NCBI RefSeq assembly: GCF_001461695.1
Contig: NZ_AUTC01000099.1
Coordinates: 83,381-147,380 of the forward strand
Length of the DNA stretch: 64,000 nt
Origin: Sinorhizobium fredii USDA 205
Lineage (GTDB): Bacteria; Pseudomonadota; Alphaproteobacteria; Rhizobiales; Rhizobiaceae
Direction: 5' to 3'
In this document: piece after piece, positions 38,065 to 47,396 of the stretch
How positions within the stretch are numbered: position 1 is the first letter of the stretch
How the letters are laid out: each line of letters opens with the position of its first letter
Notes under the pieces: model-generated
Told to the model about the DNA's origin: nothing
Databases searched by the model: none
What the model saw: only the letters and a program-made list of their open reading frames with translations
Translations under genes and position numbers: made by a program

Positions 38065-38613
38065 ATGCGCAAGAAAACGTCGGGAGTAAGATCGCGGAAA
38101 TCCACCATTGTCGTCCGGGCTGCGCCGCGCGACCGCCGGCGCGCGCTTCTCAGCTTCGACGGCAGAACGGAGCAGGCAGCGATCGGGCGAAGTGGCCTCA
38201 CCGCCATGAAGCGCGAAGGCGACGGCGCGACGCCGCGGGCGACGATGAAGCTGATCGGCGGCTTCACGCGTCGCGACCGCGTCTCCCTGCCGCCGACGCC
38301 ACTGCCGATACGCGGGATCCGTCGCGACATGCTCTGGTGCGACGCCCCCGACCATGCTTCCTACAACCGCCCGGTCAGGGCGCCGTTTGCCGCGAGCCAC
38401 GAAACGATGATGCGGAATGACGGGCTTTACGATGTTTGCCTCGTCATGGACTGGAACATCTCCTGCAGGCGGAGGCAAGTCGGCTCGGCGATCTTCTTCC
38501 ACCTCATTCGTCCCGGCTATGAGCCGACACAAGGCTGCATCGCCGTCAGCCTGCCCGCTATGAAGCGGCTGATCCGGCACATGCGTCGGGGGATGGTCGT
38601 CAGGGTTGCTTAG
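38065..38613 (+). CDS. L,D-transpeptidase (YkuD) family protein
   Basis: 182 residues. The YkuD catalytic motif is recognisable: an upstream His in AIFFHLIRPGYEPTQGCIAVS, with the nucleophilic Cys in GCIAV. L,D-transpeptidases form 3-3 crosslinks in peptidoglycan or attach proteins to it, the main crosslink type in polar-growing Rhizobiales. I see no convincing signal peptide: the N-terminus (MRKKTSGVRSRKSTIVVRA) is basic but short of a hydrophobic core. Start: ATG at 38065; a frame extends to 38014. The subgroup is the short YkuD/DUF type found in rhizobia. It is convergent with the SixA-like gene. Confidence 0.8.
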   Translation: MRKKTSGVRSRKSTIVVRAAPRDRRRALLSFDGRTEQAAIGRSGLTAMKREGDGATPRATMKLIGGFTRRDRVSLPPTPLPIRGIRRDMLWCDAPDHASYNRPVRAPFAASHETMMRNDGLYDVCLVMDWNISCRRRQVGSAIFFHLIRPGYEPTQGCIAVSLPAMKRLIRHMRRGMVVRVA

Positions 38614-38620
38614 GATGGCC

Positions 38621-39166
38621 TCATGATCCATCCTTGAGCAGCCGCGGCGTCACGAACTGGACGAGCCGGCCCGCGCCGGGCGCGATCTCCGACCATTGCT
38701 CGATGGTGAAATCCATGACGGCGAGCCCGGCCGTCGGAAACTTCTCCTTGAGGCGCTCCAGCGCCACCGCATCGCCACCGCCCGCGAGGAGCAGCGCGAG
38801 TTCAGCCATGCCCGGATTGTGCCCGACGAGCAGCAGCTTTTCGACGGACGGCTCCACCTTGCGGATCACGTCGATGATGGCCGTGGCGGCAACCTCGTAG
38901 ATGCCGACGGCGTCACGGGCGGCAACCTTGTGCGGCAAAGCTTCGGCGACGAGCTCCCAAGTCTCTTGCGCGCGCCGGGCGGTCGAAACGAGGGCGAGGT
39001 CCGGGATCAGGCCCCGCCGCGCCATGAAAGTGCCGATTGCAGGGGCCGCCTTTCGACCGCGGCCTGCGAGCGGCCGGCGGTGGTCGGCAACCCCCTCCGG
39101 CCAGGCGGATTTGGCGTGGCGGAGCAGCATGAGACGGCGTATCGGAGGGCTGGCATCGTCAGGCAT
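38621..39166 (-). CDS. SixA-like histidine phosphatase
   Basis: 181-residue member of the histidine phosphatase superfamily. The phospho-acceptor motif LLRHAKSAWPEG is near the N-terminus, and the second catalytic His is in LLVGHNPGMAELAL. E. coli SixA dephosphorylates phosphohistidine of the ArcB/PtsN-type systems; the substrate here is unknown. Start: ATG at 39166. It is convergent with the YkuD gene, and a leuC terminator lies 57 bases beyond its start. Confidence 0.88.
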   Translation of the reverse strand: MPDDASPPIRRLMLLRHAKSAWPEGVADHRRPLAGRGRKAAPAIGTFMARRGLIPDLALVSTARRAQETWELVAEALPHKVAARDAVGIYEVAATAIIDVIRKVEPSVEKLLLVGHNPGMAELALLLAGGGDAVALERLKEKFPTAGLAVMDFTIEQWSEIAPGAGRLVQFVTPRLLKDGS

Positions 39167-39222
39167 GAAGCGTTCCTCCTGTGTCGGCCGATGATCTTAT
39201 TTGTCGCACCGTACCATGCAAT

Positions 39223-39248
39223 AAAAAAGGCCGCCCCGAAGGGCGGCC
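39223..39248 (-). terminator. Terminator of leuC
   Basis: On the minus strand GGCCGCCC-TTC-GGGGCGGCC followed by TTTTTT. It lies 29 bases after the leuC stop at 39277. Confidence 0.93.
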
Positions 39249-39276
39249 AAGCATGCCGGAAAAGCTCAAAACCGGC

Positions 39277-40686
39277 TTATTTCCACTCGCGGATATCGAC
39301 GAAGTGGCCCGCCACGGCGGCGGCGGCGGCCATCGCCGGCGAGACCAGGTGGGTACGGCCCTTGAAGCCCTGGCGGCCTTCGAAGTTGCGGTTCGAGGTC
39401 GAGGCGCAGCGCTCGCCCGGCTTCAACCGGTCGTCGTTCATCGCCAGGCACATGGAGCAGCCGGGTTCGCGCCAGTCGAAGCCGGCTTCCTTGAAGATCT
39501 TGTCGAGGCCCTCGGCTTCCGCCTGTTCCTTGACGAGACCGGAACCCGGCACGATCATCGCCGACACGGTCGAGGCGACCTTGCGGCCCTCGACGACCTT
39601 GGCGACGGCACGCAGATCCTCGATGCGGCCGTTGGTGCAGGAGCCGATGAAGACCCGGTCGATGGCGATATCGGTGATCTTCGTATCCGGCTTCAGGCCC
39701 ATATAGTCGAGCGCCCGCCATTTCGAAGCGCGCTTCGTCTCCTCCTGGATGTCGTCCGGGTTCGGAACGACGCCCTGGACCGAAACGACGTCCTCCGGCG
39801 ACGAGCCCCAGGAGACGATCGGCGGCAGGTTGGCCGCGTCGAGGACGACGACGCGGTCGTAATGGGCGCCCTCGTCGGTGTTGAGCGTCTTCCAGTAGTC
39901 GAGCGCCATGTCCCAGGCGCTGCCCTTCGGGGCACGCGGCTTGTCCTTGATATATTCGAAGGTCGTTTCGTCCGGCGCGATCAGGCCGGCCCGGGCGCCG
40001 CCTTCGATCGTCATGTTGCAGATGGTCATGCGGCCTTCCATCGACAGCGAGCGGATCGCCTCGCCGGCGAATTCGATGACATGGCCCGTACCGCCGGCCG
40101 TGCCGATCTCGCCGATGATGGCCAGGATGATGTCCTTGGCGGTGACGCCGGGCGGCAATTGTCCGTCGACGCGCACCAGCATGTTCTTCGCCTTCTTCTG
40201 GATCAGCGTCTGGGTCGCCAGCACGTGCTCCACTTCCGACGTGCCGATGCCATGCGCCAGCGCGCCGAAGGCGCCATGCGTCGAGGTGTGGCTGTCGCCG
40301 CAGACGATCGTCATGCCCGGCAGCGTGAAGCCCTGCTCGGGGCCGACGATGTGGACGATGCCCTGGCGCTTGTCGTTCTCCGAATAATATTCGACGCCGA
40401 AATCGGCGGCGTTCCTGGCGAGCGCCTCGACCTGGATGCGACTTTCCTCGTTCTTGATGCCGAGATGACGGTCCGGCGAGGTCGGCACGTTGTGGTCGAC
40501 GACGGCGAGCGTCTTTTCCGGGGCGCGGACCTTGCGGCCGGCCATGCGCAGGCCTTCGAAGGCCTGCGGACTCGTCACCTCGTGCACGAGGTGACGGTCG
40601 ATGTAGAGCAGACAGGTGCCGTCATCCTGTTGATTGACCAGATGGTCGTCCCAGATCTTGTCATAGAGGGTACGCGGTGCGCTCAT
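39277..40686 (-). CDS. leuC: 3-Isopropylmalate dehydratase large subunit LeuC
   Basis: Aconitase-like 4Fe-4S enzyme that isomerises isopropylmalate with LeuD. It has 469 residues. Cluster ligands are in FIGSCTNGR and the later GCSMCLAMN (two Cys), and [15 protein letters not shown] and the N-terminal [10 protein letters not shown] are diagnostic. Start: ATG at 40686. leuD is about 14 kb away (24977-25582), so the two subunits are expressed from separate transcripts. It ends in a strong terminator. Confidence 0.97.
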   Translation of the reverse strand: MSAPRTLYDKIWDDHLVNQQDDGTCLLYIDRHLVHEVTSPQAFEGLRMAGRKVRAPEKTLAVVDHNVPTSPDRHLGIKNEESRIQVEALARNAADFGVEYYSENDKRQGIVHIVGPEQGFTLPGMTIVCGDSHTSTHGAFGALAHGIGTSEVEHVLATQTLIQKKAKNMLVRVDGQLPPGVTAKDIILAIIGEIGTAGGTGHVIEFAGEAIRSLSMEGRMTICNMTIEGGARAGLIAPDETTFEYIKDKPRAPKGSAWDMALDYWKTLNTDEGAHYDRVVVLDAANLPPIVSWGSSPEDVVSVQGVVPNPDDIQEETKRASKWRALDYMGLKPDTKITDIAIDRVFIGSCTNGRIEDLRAVAKVVEGRKVASTVSAMIVPGSGLVKEQAEAEGLDKIFKEAGFDWREPGCSMCLAMNDDRLKPGERCASTSNRNFEGRQGFKGRTHLVSPAMAAAAAVAGHFVDIREWK

Positions 40687-41037
40687 GGCGATATATCCAT
40701 CGAAAGTTCAGAATACGGAAAACCGGCGGCGGTGCGGCCGGAAACAACACTGATCAAGCGATCAGGCTAGGCGGCTGGTGAGCGCGCCGCAGACGCGCGA
40801 AAAAAAACGTGCCGGCAGACGCTTGTGGTCCTGCAGCACGACGATTTTCTGTTCGCGACATCCGAATTTGGATTCCATGGCCGGTGCTCATATCAATTTT
40901 TTGATTGTTCGGCAATCGGCGAGATGGGCGGAACAGGCTTACCCTGCAAGGGGCTCACAACGAGCCCACAAGGGTTGGGAGGGGAACAATTCCGCGCGAC
41001 AGTTGCGCCTGCGTCCGTCCTGTCGCGTCATTCCGCC
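40687..41037. other. leuC upstream region
   Basis: 351 bases between leuC and the secreted-protein gene, both on the minus strand. It holds the small ORF at 40762-40878 and an AT-rich stretch (ATCAATTTTTTGATTG, 40892-40907, an inverted repeat ATCAA..TTGAT) that may belong to the leuC promoter. No further gene is supported. Confidence 0.5.
40762..40878 (-). CDS. Candidate 38-residue small ORF upstream of leuC
   Basis: ATG at 40878 to TGA at 40764, too short for normal ORF calls. The peptide begins MESKFGCREQKIVVLQDHKR, then LPARFFSRVCGALTSRLA; it is basic, with two Cys. It lies in the leuC leader on the same strand, ending 76 bases before leuC. Leucine codons (CTG, CTG, CTC, CTA) are scattered rather than clustered, so it is not an obvious attenuator peptide. 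The ribosome site is weak. Conservation is not known, and it may be chance. Confidence 0.35.
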   Translation of the reverse strand: MESKFGCREQKIVVLQDHKRLPARFFSRVCGALTSRLA

Positions 41038-41685
41038 CTATGGCCGGACGACACAGACGCCGTGCTCCCACGCGCAGGCGCTGGCATTGGTCTGCGGCGA
41101 GACGACGATGATCTTCGGGCGCGCTGCCGGCGGGGCTGCCTCGAGGCCGTCCTCGGCGAAATAGGAGTAGCTGCCGGCCTGGCTGAAATAGATGCCGTTG
41201 CCCGGCTGCTCATAGGCCGAGAGGTTGCCGGTATAGGTGCCGAGACCGGGAATCCCGGACGGAAAATCATAGCCGCCATCGAAGTCGCCGCTGTAGCTGC
41301 CGGCGCCGTAGCCCCTTCCGTCGATGAATACAAAGTCGCCGCGATTGCGGTCACGCCGCGCGAAGTGAGAGGGCCAGTGCTTCCGCCGGATATGACGGGT
41401 GCGGGTTTGAACGTTGCCCAGGCCGCCTGTCTCGAAAGACGGGAAGTCATCGACGCTGGAATTGACGGAGCGGTGGCGCCGATGGCCGGCGAAATGGCGG
41501 CGATCATGTGCCTTGTGGCGGGCATGGTGTGGGGCGCGGTGCTTGAGCCGGACATGCCGGACCCGTGTCTCCACCTCCGGCAGGCCCTCGCCGTTCCCCG
41601 CTTGCGCGGGCGGGCCGACGGGGATCGCCAGCGTGAAGGCCAGGAGGAGAACTTTGGTCGCATGGACCGCGCGCAACAGATTCAT
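41038..41685 (-). CDS. Secreted basic His/Arg-rich protein, function unknown
   Basis: 215 residues. A clear Sec signal peptide (TKVLLLAFTLAIPVGPPAQA, residues about 10-29). Residues 40-130 are rich in His, Arg and Asp (RHVRLKHRAPHHARHKAHDR, RRHFAGHRRHRS). The C-terminal half is Gly/Tyr-rich (GYGAGSYSGDFDGGYDFP, GLGTYTGNLSAYEQ) and ends in a segment with two cysteines (NASACAWEHGVCVVRP). I recognise no catalytic domain. A CtrA-type box lies 24 bases before the start, so cell-cycle control is possible. Another frame on the same strand gives a 211-aa ORF but has no signal peptide and is a shadow. Confidence 0.72.
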   Translation of the reverse strand: MNLLRAVHATKVLLLAFTLAIPVGPPAQAGNGEGLPEVETRVRHVRLKHRAPHHARHKAHDRRHFAGHRRHRSVNSSVDDFPSFETGGLGNVQTRTRHIRRKHWPSHFARRDRNRGDFVFIDGRGYGAGSYSGDFDGGYDFPSGIPGLGTYTGNLSAYEQPGNGIYFSQAGSYSYFAEDGLEAAPPAARPKIIVVSPQTNASACAWEHGVCVVRP

Positions 41686-41708
41686 TCTGTCCTGCCTTCA
41701 GGATGCGG

Positions 41709-41723
41709 TTAACGAATTCTTAA
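41709..41723 (-). promoter_or_regulatory. CtrA-type box upstream of the secreted basic protein
   Basis: TTAA-CGAATTC-TTAA, a symmetric TTAA-N7-TTAA match to the CtrA consensus. Its right end is 38 bases before the ATG at 41685 on the minus strand. It could also act towards sdhC, 267 bases away. Confidence 0.5.
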
Positions 41724-41989
41724 TCGCATCCTGATGCAAGCGCAGGCAAATGTCACGGATTCGATTGGCTTTTCCGCCCATATCGTTAACGGGCGGATGT
41801 CTCCGGCAGACCGGAAAATGCCGCTTTTCGTCTAATCGATTTTATTTATTTTGCACCGCAAGCATACTTGTCGTTAAGCAATATGGTGATTAAAGGTCCG
41901 GATGACTGAATTGCGCACAATCGGGTGCGATACCGGATGAAATTAGTCTAGTTTAAGGGCGTGGACTCCGGTCATTTCGTGAGGTTCCG
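41724..41989. other. sdhC upstream region
   Basis: 266 AT-richer bases ahead of sdhC (304 between the flanking genes). It should hold the sdh promoter. I see TTTATTTATTTTGC at 41844-41857 but no convincing -35/-10 pair, and no ORF. Confidence 0.45.
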
Positions 41990-42382
41990 ATGACGAATGT
42001 CACAAGAAGCCGGCCGCTCTCGCCGCATCTTCAAATCTACAAGCCCATTCCCACCATGGTCATGTCGATCGTGCACCGCATTACCGGCGGCGCACTCTAT
42101 TTCGGCACGATCCTGGTTGCCTGGTGGTTGATCGCCGCCGCCTCGGGCGCTGCCTATTACGATTGGGTGAATTGGCTGTTCGGCACGCTGATCGGCAAGC
42201 TCGTGCTCTTCGGCTACACCTGGGCATTGGTGCATCACATGCTCGGCGGTATCCGCCATTTCATCTGGGATCTCGGCTACGGCTACGAGAAGCATTTCGC
42301 GACGAAGATGGCCAAGGCGACGCTCGCCGGGTCGGTTGCGCTGACGCTCCTTCTCTGGATCGTCGGTTCTCTCGTTCGCTAA
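41990..42382 (+). CDS. sdhC: Succinate dehydrogenase cytochrome b556 subunit
   Basis: Membrane anchor of complex II that binds haem b with SdhD. It has 130 residues with three transmembrane helices, about 30-52, 62-85 and 105-127. Signature elements are SPHLQIYKPIPTMVMSIVHRITGG at the N-terminus and ALVHHMLGGIRHFIWD, whose His (LVHHMLGGIRH) supplies the haem ligand. First gene of sdhCDA(CPCC)B. Ribosome site GAGG precedes the ATG at 41990. Confidence 0.96.
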   Translation: MTNVTRSRPLSPHLQIYKPIPTMVMSIVHRITGGALYFGTILVAWWLIAAASGAAYYDWVNWLFGTLIGKLVLFGYTWALVHHMLGGIRHFIWDLGYGYEKHFATKMAKATLAGSVALTLLLWIVGSLVR

Positions 42383-42394
42383 GGGGAAATCACC

Positions 42395-42775
42395 ATGGAC
42401 ATGCGCACACCCCTCGGCAAGGTTCGCGGTCTCGGCTCGGCCAAGGAGGGTACGGACCACTTCTGGCGCCAGCGCCTGACGGCCGTCGCCAACCTTCCGC
42501 TCTTGATCTTCTTCGTCTTCTTCGTAGCCCGCTATGCCGGTGCGCCGCATGCGGAATTCGTCGCCGCCCTCGCCAATCCGTTCGTCGCGGTGATCATAGC
42601 TCTCGTCGTGACCTCGGCGCTCGTCCACATGCGGATCGGCATGCAGGTCATCATCGAAGACTACGTCCATGCGGAGGGCGCCAAGATCGCGCTTCTCATG
42701 CTCAATACATTCTTTGCGATCGCGATCGGCGGGCTCTGTCTTTTCGCCGTCCTGAAGATCGCTTTTGCAGGGTAA
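42395..42775 (+). CDS. sdhD: Succinate dehydrogenase membrane anchor subunit SdhD
   Basis: Second complex II anchor, 126 residues, three transmembrane helices (about 34-54, 62-82, 100-124). The segment [27 protein letters not shown] and the later [18 protein letters not shown] with its haem/quinone His match alphaproteobacterial SdhD. It follows sdhC by 12 bases with GGGGAAA upstream. sdhA starts just after. Confidence 0.95.
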   Translation: MDMRTPLGKVRGLGSAKEGTDHFWRQRLTAVANLPLLIFFVFFVARYAGAPHAEFVAALANPFVAVIIALVVTSALVHMRIGMQVIIEDYVHAEGAKIALLMLNTFFAIAIGGLCLFAVLKIAFAG

Positions 42776-42782
42776 TTTCGTC

Positions 42783-44624
42783 ATGGCATCGATCAGTTCC
42801 CCCGCTGCAAACGGCAAGGCCTATCAATATGTCGATCACGCCTTCGACGTCGTCGTCGTCGGCGCCGGCGGCGCCGGCCTGCGTGCGACCCTCGGCATGG
42901 CCGAGCAGGGCCTCAAGACCGCTTGCATCACCAAGGTCTTCCCGACACGCTCCCACACGGTCGCGGCCCAGGGCGGCATCGCCGCCTCGCTGCAGAACAT
43001 GACGCCGGACTCCTGGCAGTGGCACCTCTACGACACGGTCAAAGGTTCGGACTGGCTCGGCGATGTCGACGCCATGCAATATCTCGCCATGGAAGCGCCG
43101 AAGGCCGTCTATGAGCTCGAGCATTACGGCGTGCCCTTCTCGCGCAACGAGGAAGGCAAGATCTACCAGCGGCCCTTCGGCGGCCACATGCAGAACTACG
43201 GCGAAGGCCCGCCGGTGCAGCGCACCTGCGCCGCCGCCGACCGCACCGGCCACGCGATCCTGCATACGCTCTACGGCCAGTCGCTCCGCAACAACGCCGA
43301 GTTCTTCATCGAATATTTCGCCCTCGACCTGATCATGTCGGATGACGGGCGCTGCACCGGCGTCGTCGCGTGGAACCTCGACGACGGCACGATCCACCGC
43401 TTTGCCGCGAAGATGGTGGTCTTGGCGACCGGCGGCTACGGCCGCGCCTATTTCTCGGCGACCTCGGCGCATACCTGCACCGGCGACGGCGGCGGCATGA
43501 TCGCCCGCGCCGGCCTGCCGCTGCAGGACATGGAGTTCGTGCAGTTCCACCCGACCGGCATCTACGGCGCCGGCTGTCTGATCACCGAAGGGGCGCGCGG
43601 CGAGGGCGGTTATCTCGTCAACGCGGAAGGCGAGCGCTTCATGGAGCGCTATGCGCCCTCGGCCAAGGACCTCGCTTCCCGTGACGTCGTCTCGCGCTGC
43701 ATGACGATGGAGATCCGCGAGGGCCGCGGCGTCGGCAAGAACAAGGACCATATCTTCCTGCACCTTGATCATCTCGATCCGAAGGTGCTGCACGAACGCC
43801 TGCCGGGCATCTCGGAATCGGCGAAGATCTTTGCCGGCGTCGACGTCACCCGCGAACCGATCCCGGTTCTGCCGACCGTTCACTACAACATGGGCGGCGT
43901 TCCGACCAACTATTGGGGCGAGGTGCTGAATGCGGACGCTCAGAACCCCGAGCGCATCGCGCCCGGCCTGATGGCGGTCGGCGAAGCCGGCTGCGCCTCG
44001 GTGCATGGCGCCAACCGCCTCGGCTCGAACTCGCTGATCGACCTCGTCGTCTTCGGCCGGGCTGCGGCGATCCGCGCCGGCCAGATCATCGACCGCAACG
44101 AGGCGGTGCCGGAGGTCGACACGGCTGCCTCGGACCGGATCATGGAGCGCTTCGACCGGCTGCGCCACGCCAGGGGCGGCACGCCGACGGCGGCGCTGCG
44201 CGACAAGATGCAGCGCGCCATGCAGGAGGATGCGGCCGTGTTCCGCACCCAGGAATCGCTCGAATCCGGCTGCCAGCGCCTGTCGGCGATCTGGAAGGAA
44301 CTGCCGGACGTCAAGGTCACCGACCGCTCGATGATCTGGAACTCCGACCTCGTCGAGACGCTGGAGCTCGAGAACCTGATGGCCAACGCCATCACCACGG
44401 TCTACGGCGCCGAAGCGCGCAAGGAAAGCCGCGGCGCGCACGCCCGCGAGGACTACAAGGACGGCCCGCTCGGCGGCCGTGACGACGTCAACTGGCGCAA
44501 GCACACGCTCGCCTGGGTCAACGACGCCGGCGATGTCCGGCTCGAATATCGTCCGGTTCACACCGAGCTTATTGCCGCGGGCATCGATCCGAAGAAGATC
44601 GAGCCGAAGGCACGAGTGTATTGA
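42783..44624 (+). CDS. sdhA: Succinate dehydrogenase flavoprotein subunit
   Basis: Oxidises succinate to fumarate with covalent FAD. It has 613 residues. The FAD fold [16 protein letters not shown] is N-terminal; FAD-linking His and the [14 protein letters not shown] motif follow; active-site [21 protein letters not shown] and the later [18 protein letters not shown] are typical. Start: ATG at 42783 ([11 protein letters not shown]); ORF begins six codons earlier inside the sdhD end. The C-terminus is [10 protein letters not shown]. Normally sdhB follows directly, but here a CPCC gene lies between. Confidence 0.97.
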   Translation: MASISSPAANGKAYQYVDHAFDVVVVGAGGAGLRATLGMAEQGLKTACITKVFPTRSHTVAAQGGIAASLQNMTPDSWQWHLYDTVKGSDWLGDVDAMQYLAMEAPKAVYELEHYGVPFSRNEEGKIYQRPFGGHMQNYGEGPPVQRTCAAADRTGHAILHTLYGQSLRNNAEFFIEYFALDLIMSDDGRCTGVVAWNLDDGTIHRFAAKMVVLATGGYGRAYFSATSAHTCTGDGGGMIARAGLPLQDMEFVQFHPTGIYGAGCLITEGARGEGGYLVNAEGERFMERYAPSAKDLASRDVVSRCMTMEIREGRGVGKNKDHIFLHLDHLDPKVLHERLPGISESAKIFAGVDVTREPIPVLPTVHYNMGGVPTNYWGEVLNADAQNPERIAPGLMAVGEAGCASVHGANRLGSNSLIDLVVFGRAAAIRAGQIIDRNEAVPEVDTAASDRIMERFDRLRHARGGTPTAALRDKMQRAMQEDAAVFRTQESLESGCQRLSAIWKELPDVKVTDRSMIWNSDLVETLELENLMANAITTVYGAEARKESRGAHAREDYKDGPLGGRDDVNWRKHTLAWVNDAGDVRLEYRPVHTELIAAGIDPKKIEPKARVY

Positions 44625-44628
44625 TGCA

Positions 44629-44919
44629 ATGACGGGCAAGGGCGTCCAATATTTCAACCTCGCGGCATCCGCGGCTTCGCGGCGCGTCGAAAAGGATGGA
44701 TATTTTGCTTGCCCTTGCTGTGACTCCTACTCGCTCACCGAAGCTGGCGAATGGGAGATCTGTAATGTCTGCGGGTGGGAAGATGACCCAGCCCAAGAGG
44801 CAGTTTCGGATCTAGCTGGCGGCGCAAACAAGGTAAGCCTGCTTCTGGCGCGAGAGAATTATCGCCTCAGTGGCTGTTCTGACCCGCAGAAGCTTAATCA
44901 GCGCCCAAAGTTGCCATAG
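44629..44919 (+). CDS. CPCC-type cysteine-rich protein between sdhA and sdhB
   Basis: 96 residues. The zinc-ribbon-like core reads [29 protein letters not shown], with CPCC and [10 protein letters not shown] typical of the CPCC (PF14206) family, whose function is not established. A helical tail follows ([26 protein letters not shown]). Start: ATG at 44629, four bases after the sdhA stop, without a clear ribosome site. Its codons are less GC-biased than those of the neighbours (for example GGATATTTTGCTTGC), suggesting recent acquisition. It lies inside the sdh operon but has no obvious metabolic link; read-through or an internal promoter would express it. Confidence 0.82.
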   Translation: MTGKGVQYFNLAASAASRRVEKDGYFACPCCDSYSLTEAGEWEICNVCGWEDDPAQEAVSDLAGGANKVSLLLARENYRLSGCSDPQKLNQRPKLP

Positions 44920-44935
44920 GATTGGACAAGGTAGC

Positions 44936-45715
44936 ATGGTTGAACTCGCTCTCCCGAAGAACTCGCAGGTCAATGAAGGCAAGGTCTGGCCGAAGCCGGT
45001 CGGCGCGACGAACCTTCGCGAATACCGCGTCTATCGCTGGAATCCGGACGACGGAAAGAACCCGCGGGTCGATACATACTATATCGACATCGACGATTGC
45101 GGGCCGATGGTTCTCGACGGGCTGCTCTATATCAAGAACAACATCGATCCGACGCTGACGCTGCGCCGCTCCTGCCGCGAGGGGATCTGCGGCTCCTGCG
45201 CGATGAACATCGACGGCACCAATACGCTGGCCTGCACCAAGGGCATGGACGAGATCAAGGGCTCGGTGAAGGTCTATCCGCTGCCGCACATGCCGGTCGT
45301 CAAGGACCTGGTGCCGGATCTGACGAATTTCTACGCCCAGCACCGCTCGATCGAGCCGTGGCTGAAGACGGTGTCGCCGACGCCGGCGAAGGAATGGCGG
45401 CAGAGCCATGAAGACCGCCAGAAGCTCGACGGGCTTTACGAGTGCATCCTCTGCGCCTGCTGCTCGACCTCCTGTCCGAGCTATTGGTGGAACGGCGACC
45501 GCTATCTCGGTCCGGCCGTTCTGTTGCAGGCCTATCGCTGGCTGATCGACTCGAGAGACGAGGCGACCGGCGAGCGCCTCGACAATCTCGAGGATCCGTT
45601 CCGGCTCTACCGCTGCCACACGATCATGAATTGCGCCCAGGCCTGTCCGAAGGGCTTGAACCCCGCCAAGGCGATCGGCGAGATCAAGAAGATGCTGGTC
45701 GAGCGCCGGTTCTAG
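44936..45715 (+). CDS. sdhB: Succinate dehydrogenase iron-sulfur subunit
   Basis: Carries the [2Fe-2S], [4Fe-4S] and [3Fe-4S] clusters of complex II. It has 259 residues. Cluster ligands are visible: [15 protein letters not shown] with C77-type pattern (2Fe-2S), [17 protein letters not shown] (4Fe-4S) and [17 protein letters not shown] (3Fe-4S). Start: ATG at 44936 (MVELALPKN), 16 bases after the CPCC stop and preceded by AAGG. An upstream frame is open from 44870 but overlaps CPCC. Last gene of the sdh cluster. Confidence 0.97.
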   Translation: MVELALPKNSQVNEGKVWPKPVGATNLREYRVYRWNPDDGKNPRVDTYYIDIDDCGPMVLDGLLYIKNNIDPTLTLRRSCREGICGSCAMNIDGTNTLACTKGMDEIKGSVKVYPLPHMPVVKDLVPDLTNFYAQHRSIEPWLKTVSPTPAKEWRQSHEDRQKLDGLYECILCACCSTSCPSYWWNGDRYLGPAVLLQAYRWLIDSRDEATGERLDNLEDPFRLYRCHTIMNCAQACPKGLNPAKAIGEIKKMLVERRF

Positions 45716-45858
45716 CGGCACAGCACCGACAATCAATGGCAATCCGACGGCGGGCCGAGTGCCCGCCGTCTGCATATCACGGCTCTCACATCGACGTGTC
45801 GGTAAGTGAATTGAAAGCCGCCGCGACGCGTATAGGTAATAGTGGTGGAGGGTCGCCG

Positions 45859-46455
45859 ATGCTTCGCTTGGCTGTCGGAATCGCCGTGAGCTGCCTTTTC
45901 CTCTCGCCGGCGCAGGCGGCCGAGCCGCAATATGCGATCTTCGCCGGCGGCTGTTTCTGGTGCGTCGAGAGCGACTTCGACGACGTGTCCGGCGTTCTCG
46001 AAACGATTTCCGGCTATGCCGGCGGCAAGACCGAAAATCCCACCTATGCGGACTATGCGAAGGGCGGGCACCGCGAGGTGGTGCGGATCAAGTTCGATCC
46101 CGACAAGGTCTCCTATGCGGAGCTGGTCGGCGTGCTGTTCCACACGACGGATCCGACCGACGGCGGCGGCCAGTTTTGCGATCGCGGCTTCTCCTATACG
46201 ACGGCGATCTACGCGCTTACCGAGCCGCAGGCAATGCAGGCCAAGGCCGAGAAAATCAAGGCCGAGGCCGAACTCGGCAGGCCGATCGCGACGCCCGTCG
46301 AAGGGCCCGCGACGTTCTGGCCTGCCGAAGACCGTCATCAGGATTTCGCGGCGCGGAATCCGATCCGTTACTGGTACTACCGCAATGGCTGCGGCCGAAA
46401 CCGGGCAGTCGAGGCACTTTGGGGCGAGCGCGCCTATGCCGGCGTCAGCCACTGA
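45859..46455 (+). CDS. msrA: Peptide-methionine (S)-S-oxide reductase MsrA, exported
   Basis: Repairs oxidised methionine. It has 198 residues with a signal peptide (LRLAVGIAVSCLFLSPAQAA), so the enzyme is probably periplasmic. The catalytic motif GGCFWC (Cys32) follows directly, then GGKTENPTYADYAKGGHREVVRIKFDP and FHTTDPTDGGGQFCDRGFSY in parts. Start: ATG at 45859 with GGAGGG upstream; the frame opens at 45442 but that part belongs to sdhB's shadow. It is 143 bases after sdhB with no visible terminator. In rhizobia MsrA paralogues are several; this is the exported one. Confidence 0.95.
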   Translation: MLRLAVGIAVSCLFLSPAQAAEPQYAIFAGGCFWCVESDFDDVSGVLETISGYAGGKTENPTYADYAKGGHREVVRIKFDPDKVSYAELVGVLFHTTDPTDGGGQFCDRGFSYTTAIYALTEPQAMQAKAEKIKAEAELGRPIATPVEGPATFWPAEDRHQDFAARNPIRYWYYRNGCGRNRAVEALWGERAYAGVSH

Positions 46456-46638
46456 GTCCGGTATTCGCTCTCAGGTGAACAGCCGGAACGGCATTTTCCC
46501 GGCCTCAACTCAAGCGTTTCCATCGTGCAACAGCCAAGACCGAAATGCGGTGCCTTGATCTCACTGGTGGATTTGCTGTAATTCGGCCTTTATTATCGCA
46601 TTGCATCATGGTTCGCGGACAATATCGGGGGTAAAGAC

Positions 46639-47178
46639 ATGCGGGTTTTTCATGCGGCGGCGGGGCTTGTTATTGTGCTTGCGCTGACCGGATGCCAGCG
46701 GACATCCTTTGGCGGCTTCGGTTCTCAGGATGTTTCTGCCGCTCCAGCCCCCCTGCAAGCGCAACCGGTGCCATCGGTCTCCTCGGGCCAGCTTCCGGAT
46801 CCGACGACGAGCACCTCGCAATTCCCGAGCGCTCCGACGGGGACGCCGGCAGCCGGCGCGCCCGGGGGCACGAATGTGGCCGCCGCCACCAGCGCGCTCG
46901 ACGTGACGAAGGAATCGATGGTCGGCAATTGGCGCGTTTCGAGCGCCGGCAGTTCCTGCGACATGTTCCTGACGCTGACCAATCTCGGCAGCGGCTCACG
47001 CGGCGGCACGCGCGGCTGCGCCGGCGAACTGACGGCGATGGGATCGTGGGAGGTCGCCGGCAAGCAGGTCGTGCTCAAGGACCGCAGCGGCAATCCGATC
47101 GCCCGCCTCTACAAGACCGCCGATGCGCGCTTCGACGGCTCGACCAATGGCGGCCAGCCGGTCAGCCTCAGCCGCTGA
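46639..47178 (+). CDS. Omp19-like lipoprotein with protease inhibitor (Inh/AprI) domain
   Basis: 179 residues. N-terminal lipoprotein signal [17 protein letters not shown] with lipobox LTGC (Cys19). A low-complexity Pro/Ser/Thr linker follows (residues about 25-85), then a C-terminal 8-stranded barrel domain ([23 protein letters not shown] ... [38 protein letters not shown], in parts) with two cysteines that can form the usual disulphide. It resembles Brucella Omp19 and AprI/Inh metalloprotease inhibitors. Cell location is probably the outer membrane. Start: ATG at 46639 with a weak upstream site. Confidence 0.85.
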   Translation: MRVFHAAAGLVIVLALTGCQRTSFGGFGSQDVSAAPAPLQAQPVPSVSSGQLPDPTTSTSQFPSAPTGTPAAGAPGGTNVAAATSALDVTKESMVGNWRVSSAGSSCDMFLTLTNLGSGSRGGTRGCAGELTAMGSWEVAGKQVVLKDRSGNPIARLYKTADARFDGSTNGGQPVSLSR

Positions 47179-47210
47179 CCTATCCTCCGGTCCGGCTTTT
47201 CTGCCGGACT

Positions 47211-47306
47211 TACAGCGCCGCGCGTCTTGTCAGACGCGCAAAGGTCGCTGTAGCTCTTTAAGTTGCTGCATGTTTCCTTGGATCGGCCAGGATCTAAGGA
47301 AACATG
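47211..47306. repeat. Palindromic mosaic repeat, family A copy 4 plus second hairpin
   Basis: TACAGCGCCGCGCGTC ... CGCTGTAG (47211-47253) is followed by a perfect 11-bp inverted repeat CATGTTTCCTT / AAGGAAACATG (47269-47306). The linker AGCTCTTTAAGTTGCTG matches in reverse the linker preceding the 9717 copy (CAGCAATTCAAAGTGCT in the flank), so linker and hairpins form a mosaic unit. Confidence 0.8.
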
Positions 47307-47396
47307 CGGGGAGACGGCCTGTCGTCGGGGTGGGGCTTCCGCCAGCAGCCTTAAGTCTCACCTCCCAAAACAGCCCCTGGCACAACCAGGTGCATC

